A DNA stretch of 64,000 bases from Hyaloperonospora brassicae. Lineage: Eukaryota > Oomycota > Peronosporomycetes > Peronosporales > Peronosporaceae. The DNA lies in contig CANTFL010000173.1 of assembly GCA_947650285.1 (NCBI GenBank), positions 124,001-188,000 on the forward strand. Direction: 5' to 3'. Both the position numbers and the translations under genes were made by a program. The notes below the pieces were generated by a model, which saw nothing but the letters and a program-made list of their open reading frames with translations, made no database searches and was not told the origin of the DNA. Shown in pieces: positions 56,355 through 64,000 of the stretch (position 1 is its first letter; every line of letters begins with the position of its first letter).

Positions 56355-57894
56355 TCAGCTCAGCAAGTCCGTGATCACAGCTTCCATGTTGCCGTCGTGC
56401 TGCGTCAGCAGAGCCAAGTTGCGCGTCTCATTCGCAAAGCCCATGCTAGCCAGAACCTGGAGCTGGTCCGACCATCGAAGAGACTCGATCGACTCGGTTT
56501 CCGCCACACTTGGCGTCGCAACAGTTGACCCCTCAACTTCACTCGGTACAACCGCAGCAGAGGCATTGTCAGCACGAACCTCTTCCGCGCCGCCGGTACT
56601 GACGGGCGTCAGCTCTTCCGTATCCATCACATTGATGTCGACCCAGAGACGTTGTCCAAATCGGTTTCCATCAGGCGTGCTTAGACGCCAGTAACCAGTG
56701 TAACGACCAGCCTTTGCTGGGGCCACCATGCGCAACGACACATCAATCGACTTGCCAGGTTGTACTGACGGAATCAGCACGCTCTCAGGGGCTTGCATCT
56801 TGTCGCCACCTACGCACGAAAGCACAGCTCCCACAGGCCACTTGGTACAGCCTCCGTTACGCAGTTTCCACACCTTATCAAACGCTTCTCCCGATGCCAA
56901 TACCGTGCCGTCTGGGCACGTAACGTCACCCTCGAATACTGCCACAACTGGGCCCAGGTCCTGCTTGGTCTCTTCCTTCGAGATCGTCTCAAAGTAGTCA
57001 CTAGCCGACATGAGCTGCGCATTGTGGCTGTACTGTACTTGCTGCAGCACTCTCTCCACCTGCACACGGGCATTCGGACACTTGGCAAGCAAGATCTTGG
57101 CCACCTCTTCCAAATCGCCAGTGCCAGCAACAGCCAGCAGACACTCGGTAAAGTTGCCCTTCTTCAGGCACTCTTCCGTCACGGTCTGGAACAGCATTGC
57201 AAACTATTCACAACCATCAGTACACACAACCAACAACAAATCCACAGCTGCCATGCTCTACCCAGCCCACGCTCACCTTTGCATTGGCCATAATCTCCAG
57301 CAACGCTTCTTGGCATCCAGGTTCGTGCAGCAACGACACCAAATCTTTCTTCAGCGTCTCGTGCTCTCCACGTGCACTCCACTGCTCAATCACTTTCCCG
57401 AGATCGACAAACAGATCCAACATCTGCTTCTTCTGCCGACTTGCCAGCAGCTCTGCCGTGTCCTGAGGCACCACGTCCGCTTCCGTGTACCTGCTACTAC
57501 AACGCGTCGTGTCCTCCCCATTGTCCACAGCAGCGACAGCCTCCCGCGTCGTGGCCACGACAATGATCTTGCACACGGCAGCAGCCGCGCCCTTTCCAGC
57601 AGCGATAGCCAGCTCCCGCATCAGACGGAACGCTTCGTCCAGCTCCACGTCGTTCGTGATGCGCACTTGTTCCTGGTCGTCGTCAATGTAGTACAGACGC
57701 ACGTCACAGAGCGGCGCCGCGAGCTCGGGGAAGATCCAGCGCACGTAGTCGCGCAGGTCGCGGAAGCTCAAGTGCTCCGCGTTGACGCCGATCGACGTGC
57801 GGCCGGGAAGCGACGCGAGCGTCTGGCGCACGGCCGCGACCTGCACGCGGCGCATGTCCTGTTTGGCTGTCCACGAGATCTTGAGCGTCGTCAT
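56355..57894 (-). CDS. NBR1-like autophagy-receptor protein: PB1, FW and UBA domains (2 exons)
   Basis: Exon 1 57894-57277, exon 2 57203-56355 (donor GTGAGC, acceptor AATAG, 73-bp intron), 488 residues; ATG at 57894 gives MTTLKISWTAKQD, a typical PB1 start. PB1 at about 3-105 has an acidic OPCA-like segment (YYIDDDQEQVRITNDVELDEA). An Ig-like FW (NBR1) domain lies at about 290-398 (KVWKLRNGGCTKWPVG, GRYTGYWRLSTPDG, RFGQRLWVDI) and a UBA at about 449-488 (LQVLASMGFANETRN, NMEAVITDLL). NBR1/Joka2 proteins link ubiquitinated cargo to ATG8. No ZZ finger is seen between PB1 and FW, unlike most NBR1s. FETI at about 277-280 after Asp is a possible ATG8-interacting motif. Function inferred from architecture. 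Confidence 0.85.
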
Positions 57895-57987
57895 GAGAGA
57901 GAGAGAGACCACTTGATCAGCTGACTTGTTCTTTGTCTTCTTCTTCTTCTTCGGCTCTTCTTCTTCTTCTTCTTCTTCTTCTTCTTC
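57895..57987. repeat. GA and CTT microsatellites upstream of the NBR1-like gene
   Basis: A GA run at 57895-57908 abuts the start codon, and CTT repeats occupy about 57936-57987 with one GGC interruption. In the coding-strand sense these are CT-rich and GAA-rich leader sequences. Confidence 0.85.
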
Positions 57988-58827
57988 TGTGTGTGTCGTT
58001 TCTGGATAGAGAACAAATGTGCTGTTGTGGAGGGAAGGACGGCCGGGGTCGCACGAAGAGCATGCGATAGGCTGTACGCAAGGCTTTCCACATTCTCGGA
58101 AACGTCGGGCTGGAAAAGCAAAAAAGACAGACTCGAGTCGCGTGGCACCGTTTCAAACGGTCGCATGCTGCATTCGTATGCTGCATGGCTCGATCGTTAA
58201 CCTGCTTTTTCGGTTTAGACGATGTGGGTGCGAGGTTTTTTCGATCTGCAGTGTTCGTGCTGGACAACATCGTCAAGGTTTCGTGTGGTCAAGTGGCATG
58301 TTAGCATAGTGCTCTAAGCAGAACCATACGGGCGAATGTCCGTGACAGCCATGTCGACGTTGGCACATGAGTCGAGCGCGCCAAGGCTTGTTGTAATGAC
58401 GATCGTAGGTTGGGATGCAGATTCGTTTAGTGATACAGCATTGACCAGATGACTGACGTTAATTGTTTGTTCCGAATAACTGACTGACCAGCTCTACACT
58501 TCTTTGCAACGAGCCGACACGACTAATCACAGACCACAATTATGTGCCGTGCTTCACAGACGTTGCTTTGCGTATCGTACATCCGTCTTACACAGCAGTC
58601 CAAGTACATTATACGCTTTGAGAGTCCCACCCAATGTAGTTGCGCGCTCGATTGATGCCCATTGCTTCACACATGCATTGTATTCGTTCGATCCTTGTGA
58701 TTTCGTGAGAATGTCCGCGAGTTGGTACTTCATCTCTTTGTAGATTACACATGATCACACCTATGCCGTTATCTCACAAATTGACAGCGAGAAGACCCAC
58801 ATGCTTAGTCGTCGCGTGGTTCCCCGG
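57988..58827. other. Intergenic stretch upstream of the NBR1-like gene
   Basis: No recognisable gene; ORFs up to 119 codons are antisense or repeat-derived. Contains the presumed NBR1-like promoter. Confidence 0.5.
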
Positions 58828-59377
58828 TGTAACGGGGTTACACGTCGGCTGGTAGTCGACGATTGGTGTGGTGCACACAAGAGAGGGGGTACCCTATAAA
58901 GTAATATTAGAACACAGTGAGTGTATCAATTGTTGAAGACTGATGTCTGTCATCAATTGATTGCGAGATCTTTTGAGAGGTTATTTAGGACATAAGTGAG
59001 TAGGTTATTTACTTTGTTCTAAGGTGTTCTTTTAGGTTAATTAAAGAAATATGAATTCAGTTCCCCTTTTGATCAACATAAGACACGTGCCTTGCGAGGC
59101 GTCTTGATCGGAAGAGCTAGCAACGCCTGTAAAGGTAGCTACTCTTGAGCACTCTGTGCTGTAATTCTCTTGAATCGTTTGGTCCCCCTGGAACAGGGAC
59201 CGTAAGCTCTCTGAGCTTGTTGACTCTCTGAGTCGGGTTCGTAGAACCAAAGTTGCTCGTAAGAGCGTTAAGTCTTCCTCTGACTTAAGGAGCTGTGTAG
59301 CTCCGCTACACTCTGTGTTCGTGGCAAGCTCGATATCTCCTTATTTATCTTTCCAAGTAATCGTTTAATTTATCTGT
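58828..59377 (-). repeat. 3' LTR of a copia element remnant
   Basis: Its right-hand boundary follows the copia RNase H frame. It ends, in element orientation, with CCCCGTTACA at 58828, so it shares the TGTAACGGGG terminus of the gypsy LTRs although the rest is unrelated. Similar to the remnant at 41780-42200. The start of the LTR is not fixed exactly. Confidence 0.6.
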
Positions 59378-59647
59378 TTAAACCAGATCAGACATCGTTG
59401 GTCTTACCACAGTAAGTTCTGTGCACATGCTTATAACCATGTGCTCAGCGTACCCAGCTTGTGAGGTACGCAGAGCCATTCTACGTTGGTGCCTTGACCT
59501 ACATGTAATCAGTTCGCCATCAATAAGTAACAATGCTCGACTCGCAGACCTGCAGTCGTCCAAGTTGTCTCCCCAATTCTTATCGCTGTAAACGAATGAC
59601 CGCTTTGGGGTGCTATTGATGATGTCGTATATTCCGAATGTTGACAT
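59378..59647 (-). pseudogene. Copia-type RNase H fragment
   Basis: Frame from 59647 contains FVYSDKNWGDNLDDCRSASR and LLIDGELITCRSRHQRRMALRTSQAGYAEH, corresponding to the Ty1/copia RNase H signature (YSDADWA..., RRS.SG, W.S.KQ, ALSS.EAEY). The Ser-Ser-x-Glu-Ala-Glu-Tyr motif is degraded (TSQAGYAEH), so it is inactive. The 5' part of the element is missing, being cut off by about 59650-59780. Confidence 0.75.
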
Positions 59648-59779
59648 CGATTATAAGTATCGCAAACGGTTTATTGCTGCCTACCAGTGCTGTGATTCAA
59701 AATTCAATGTAAAAGGCCTAAGCTAACGAACGGCAAGTGATCCTCCGACTGTGTGCGTGTTGCGGCATACAGCAATTAC

Positions 59780-60172
59780 TGTAACGGGGCAGCCCGTTAC
59801 ATGGAAGTGTCACTTTATAAGAAAGTGACTACAAAGAATATTAAGTGAATATTCTTTGAACAATATCACCGATAATGGTGATGTTGGTGAAGCGACCAAA
59901 GGGTCTGCTCATTGGTTGATATCGTGATGATATCAACCCACCAACCGCCGCAGGACGCGCGCAATGAGTGGTGACGAGACGTCACTATACAATCAGTTAT
60001 ATTAGCATAATTAAGTCAGGTTCAACAGAGAGACAGTAGCAAAAAGACTTAATTATATTAATACAACAGTTTTACTTTTCCCTTGTCTACGCTTCCTCGT
60101 TTGCCTCGTGTACGTCTGTCGGGGCACCCGAAACCCTTGCGTTAAGTTCACGCAAGGGTGTGCCCCGTTACA
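59780..60172 (+). repeat. 5' LTR of the plus-strand chromovirus (393 bp)
   Basis: Starts TGTAACGGGGCAGCCC and ends GTGTGCCCCGTTACA. Nearly the same as 705-1096. U5 folds into GGGGCAC/GTGCCCC plus ACCCTTGCGT/ACGCAAGGGT with a TAAGTTC loop. Confidence 0.92.
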
Positions 60173-60174
60173 CC

Positions 60175-60192
60175 TGGTAGCACTTTGTAGTC
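60175..60192 (+). other. Primer-binding site of the plus-strand chromovirus
   Basis: TGGTAGCACTTTGTAGTC two bases after the LTR; 17 of 18 bases equal the site at 52178-52195. Confidence 0.65.
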
Positions 60193-60222
60193 CTACCAGC
60201 GACCACCTCCACATCATCCACC

Positions 60223-61758
60223 ATGAACATGATGGATGATGAGGAGACCTTTCACGCCACGCGTGAAGGGTTTACCCATTTGAGTGATAAAAAATGGAGT
60301 GCGGTAGAACGAATGAGTTCTACCGTAGGCGAGGTCGCTATTAGCGCCATGTTGGAGTCTCTAGAAAGATACCAACAACATACCGCTATAGCCAAGTTCA
60401 TCCAAAGTGAACTTGTCGCCGAAAGGGAGAAATTAGCCTTGCTTCACCAGCAAGGCTCTCAACAGGCCGAGCAGTTGAGAGAACTCGGTTCTCAACAGAC
60501 AGAGCTGTTGAGATAGCAGCAATTCCATGCTGCTGTGGGCGGGACGGCACATGCGCGTCGTCCCGAGGTCATGAAGGTTGACATCTCCAAGTACAGTGGA
60601 GTCCCGGAGGAATCCCTGTTACTATGGTTTGTCGAACTCGACAGAGCCTAAAGGGCTCGTCGCGTCGCAGATGAGCAAACGAAGCTCACATTTGCTCAAA
60701 TCCCTTTGGCAGAGCGTGCCAAAACTTGGTCCCTGGGGCTCGAGAGTAGCGACCAAAATGTGTTTAGGTCGCTAGATGACTTCAAGTTCCGGCTCAGACA
60801 AACGTTTGAGCCGCCACGAGCTGAGTTCAGGGCTCGTTCTGAGATCCTGAAACTCAAGCAGGGTAAGCGTGATGTGCACGCTTACGCTCAACATATACGA
60901 CTCCTAGCGAGTAGTGTAACTGCTAACCCAGTTCATGAACACACGTTGATTACGGTGTTCATGCAAGGGCTCGCAGAAGGGACCGTCAGGAGCCACCTGT
61001 TCCGCCTTGAGCTGAATATGCTGGAAGAAGCGATATCACCCGCGGAACAGGAAGACTTTAGCATGAGACAGGCTCATGTTAACTCAAACTCTTATCGTCC
61101 ACCAAGACGACAAGAGATCGGAGGTCCAGAACCAATAGACGTCTGCTATGTTGAGAGCGAGAGACCTCGCTCTTCAAACAACAAGCGATTTCAGAAGTGC
61201 AATCGCTCTCAGAATCTAGTGCACTACGCATACGAGTGTAGTGCTCCACGCCCAGTACCAAACAGTACCACAACAGCGAGACGGACCATCAAAAAATGGT
61301 CGGGGTCAGTAGGGGAGGAGCGCCCTACTGATCCAGCAACCTCAAGAGAATTTTCAAATCTCTTAACGAAAGTTGCTCCAGATACACAATCATTGCGTGT
61401 CTCTTCACCTGGTGACGACGTTTCGCTCATCACCTTGAAGTTGGAAGCTACAAATGATTTGTCGCTTCGTGTCCTAGTAGACTGTGGGGCGTCGAACAAC
61501 TTTGTTCGTCGCCAGTCACTAGAGGGTCGCAGGCTCAAGTTCGTTGAGCGCGACATTCCCCTCACGAGGATGACGGTGCGCCTTGCAACAGGCGCATCGA
61601 TTACCGTTGAGAAACGTGTAGTAAGAATCCACTACACGTTAGAGGGCCAACAGTACGACGATGACTTCATCGTACTGGATCTGGATGACAAATTTGATGT
61701 CATCCTGGGATTACCTTGGCTCAGAAAGTACGAGCCAAGGGTGAGCTGGCAGCATTGA
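60223..61758 (+). pseudogene. gag and protease of the plus-strand chromovirus
   Basis: One frame from ATG 60223 (MNMMDDEETFHATREG) to TGA 61756, interrupted by TAG at 60514 and TAA at 60649. Capsid signature: QTFEPPRAEFRARSEILKL, DVHAYAQHIRLLASSV, LITVFMQGLAEGTVRSHLF. The zinc knuckle at about 61198-61240 reads KCNRSQNLVHYAYEC, its second Cys replaced by Ser. The retropepsin site is VDCGASNNF at about 61478, with VILGLPWLRKYEP near the end. Confidence 0.9.
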
Positions 61759-61761
61759 TCC

Positions 61762-64000
61762 GTGAAGATGCCTGCCACTAGTTCATCATATGGCCATCTG
61801 ATGAACATCTTGGAGCGTCCAAAAGCGTGTGGATGTTCTGCGAGTGAGTGCGATGGCCTCAATTGCGGTTCGGTCGTCATCACGACTGCGCAAGATCACA
61901 GTGTAGTTGATCACTACACTGTAAAGCAAGCTCCCGGCGGCTGTACAGAAGTACAGGCTGCGCCGAAGGTCCACCATTTGAATAAGTCGAGTGGACCGGG
62001 ACATGGATGCATGCCTAGCGGGCAGCATCTTAGAAGTAAGAAACCTGTTGCCTCCAAAGGGCATCATGGAAATCCTAGGTCGACTATGGAGTCGACCGTA
62101 GGGGATCGGTCCCTGCCTATGGTTGCACAGCCACAGTCAGAAAACGTCGAGGGAATAAGTCCCCACGTACTTGAGGAAGGAATTCCTCAAGAGTCACTTG
62201 CTGAAGGATCAGGCCCTCAGCAACCTGTGGAAAGAAGTTCCCAGGAAGTAACCGAGACGTTGAACGTCTTGGTAAATGATGGATCAAGCGTAGGCGCTTA
62301 TACGCTTGATCTGATTGTGCCTCCGAAGTTAACTTCGGAGATAACTCAATTGCCAACGCTAGAACCGAAACGGTTCTTGCGTGATCTGCGTAGTGGCAAA
62401 GTCAAGCAGATCTGTGTACTCGTCGTGGAGGACGAGTACGTTACCGATATTAGATCGACAACGGTGTTTACTAGTACCGAGAGGGTTTTCAGCAGTTCAT
62501 CGATGGACGAAAGTGTCATCGATGAGAAGACTCGGATTGAGAGATATAAATCTCAGTCCTGGAAGTCGCTTCAGGCTAATCCTTTGTATAAGGATTTGAT
62601 CGAATTCAAGGATGTGTTCCCTGAATCCCTTGCGAGTTGCCTAAGGACAAAGGCACTCGACACGAGATCGAGCTCAGACCGGGCTCGATTTATTTTGTTA
62701 TGAAGGAGTGGCCACTGCCTCGTGAACAAGTGGTAGCGATCGACAAGTTCTTTGCCGATCGCTTAGCAGCGGGTCATGTGAGGGAATCAACATCCCCTCA
62801 CAGCTCTCCGACCTTCTGTGTGCGAAAGGCCACAGGAAAGTGGCGGATAGTGCACGCACTCAACACATTGAATGCTGCAACGGTACCGGCTCAGGCGCCG
62901 ATACCGAGGAAGGACGTAATCATAGATGGTATGTCAAAGAGTACCATCTTTTCGTCCGTGGATCTGATGGATGGGTTCTATCAGATCCGCATGCGTGAAC
63001 GGGATGTTCCGTACACTGCAGTGAGCACCCCCAGCGGTATGCTGTGGGAGTGGCTAGTGATGCCACAGGGGCTGAGCAATTCCCCTGCTACTTTTAACAG
63101 AGGTGTTACAAATCTGTTGAGACCGGTGCGAGACTTCGCACCGATTTACTTCGACGATGTGTTCGTCCATATCCGGGCTATGGACGAAAAGACGGACGTT
63201 GAAGTTCACAGAGCTCACGTTCATCAAGTCCTTCAACTTATGCGCAAGCATAAGTTGTATGCCAACCTCAAGAAGTGTATGTTTTCGGCTAGCGAAATAC
63301 CACTTATTGGGTGTATCGTGGGTAAACACGTTTACGCCCTGATCCCGAAAAGATCAAGGCGATCACCGACTGGCCAGTGCCAGTCGATGTCAAGGGACTA
63401 AGGAAGCTCCTAGTTCAAGCGGCGTACTTGCACAAGTACTCTCGCAACTACGTCGAGATGACTGTTCATCGTTCTTGCTTGCTCAAGAAAAATGTCAAGT
63501 GGTCATGGAACGCTGATTGCCAGCGTTCCTTTGAGGGTATCAAGCAAAGCTTGATGCAATCGCCGATCTTGGCGATTGCAGATCAGGACAGACCATTTCA
63601 TGTGGTCTGTAACGCCAGCTATTTTTCAATCGGCTGCGCGTTAATGCAGTTTGTTGCAGATGGCGAGAAGCGCGTCATCTGTTATCAGTCGCGTCAGCTG
63701 CAAGCAGCTGAGAGTAATTACCCAGTGCATGACAGGGAATCCCTTGCCATGAAGTACGCACTGGCTAAGTTCCGCGTCTATCACTTGGGAGATAGACCGT
63801 TTGTTGTCTATACGGACCATGCGTCATTACGCACGGCCGTAAACAGCCCACACCACTCGCAAAGAATGGCGAGGTGGCTGTCTTTCTTCGCGGAGTATAA
63901 CTTCTCCGTGGAGTATAAACCAGGACGACTCAATGCCGTCGCTGATGCGCTTTCGCGCCAGCCCAATTTTGAGCCGGAAGCACAAATCAACAGTGAGGAT
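61762..64000 (+). pseudogene. RT and RNase H region of the plus-strand chromovirus
   Basis: The same frame as gag continues after the stop at 61756 to about 62630 (RDLRSGKVKQICVLV). A 4-base deletion there, relative to the other element, shifts to the frame 62637-63401 with the RT motifs DLMDGFYQIRMRE, MPQGLSNSPATF and YFDDVFVH. A one-base loss near 63331 shifts again to the frame open to 64000, with RPDPEKIKAITDWPVPVDVK, DRPFVVYTDHASLRTAV and VADALSRQ. Confidence 0.9.

Larger units (their letters stand above)
59780..64000 (+). mobile_element. Second Ty3/gypsy chromovirus, 5' part (runs off the right edge)
   Basis: 5' LTR, primer-binding site, gag, protease, RT and RNase H on the plus strand; the integrase and 3' LTR would lie beyond the window. 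Coding sequence is closely similar to the minus-strand element (for example the same YFDDVFVH RT site and IPRKDVIIDGM), but the LTR is of the 393-bp type. Inactivated by three in-frame stops and two frameshifts. Confidence 0.92.

Noticed and set aside
1..64000. CRISPR array or prokaryotic operon features
   Set aside because: No regularly spaced short repeats; introns, LTR elements and eukaryotic genes show this is nuclear eukaryotic DNA.

Overview
The window looks like nuclear DNA of a plant-pathogenic oomycete, most likely Peronosporaceae (Phytophthora or a downy mildew). This rests on a mosaic of GC-rich, intron-poor gene islands and AT-rich repeat-filled stretches, short GT-AG introns with GTACGT, GTAAGT or GTGAGC donors, and the kinds of retroelements present. 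Species assignment is inference; no search was possible.

Layout. 1-4407: the 3' end of a Ty3/gypsy (chromovirus-like) element with an antisense ORF, its polypurine tract and 3' LTR, followed by a decayed retroelement ORF with a zinc-knuckle relic and an OTU-like protease relic, ending in an orphan 80-bp LTR terminus. 4408-20.8 kb: AT-rich and gene-poor, holding a terminal-inverted-repeat element that carries an adenylate kinase exon, two tRNA-derived SINE-like heads and a dead pogo/Tigger transposon. 20.9-40.9 kb: the gene island, with a PHRF1-like RING-PHD protein, a SAP-like polyQ coiled-coil protein, two head-to-head alpha/beta hydrolase paralogues (the second frameshifted), a membrane-anchored cathepsin Z-like protease, an Alba-RGG RNA-binding protein, eIF3c and an SLC43-like transporter. 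41-52.6 kb: a repeat island with an old copia-type LTR, a MULE fragment, and an almost complete but dead chromovirus on the minus strand with an extra LTR and 0.9 kb of unexplained DNA at its 3' end. 52.6-56.3 kb: AT-rich DNA with one unidentified decayed coding stretch. 56.35-57.9 kb: an NBR1-like PB1-FW-UBA gene. 58.8-59.6 kb: a copia remnant. 59.78-64 kb: the 5' half of a second chromovirus, plus strand, running off the window.

The host genes are unrelated housekeeping and regulatory functions (transcription and chromatin, translation initiation, lipid hydrolysis, proteolysis, amino-acid transport, selective autophagy) and do not form a pathway. The most unusual content is in the retroelements. 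A long antisense ORF lies in the 3' region of the chromoviruses, is open over about 190 codons in two diverged copies, and overlaps the chromodomain reading frame on the other strand. An 80-bp foldable LTR-end module is present, absent or alone in different places. A possible read-through transduction lies at 43.7-45.3 kb, and a Pack-MULE-like exon capture at 7.8-8.5 kb.
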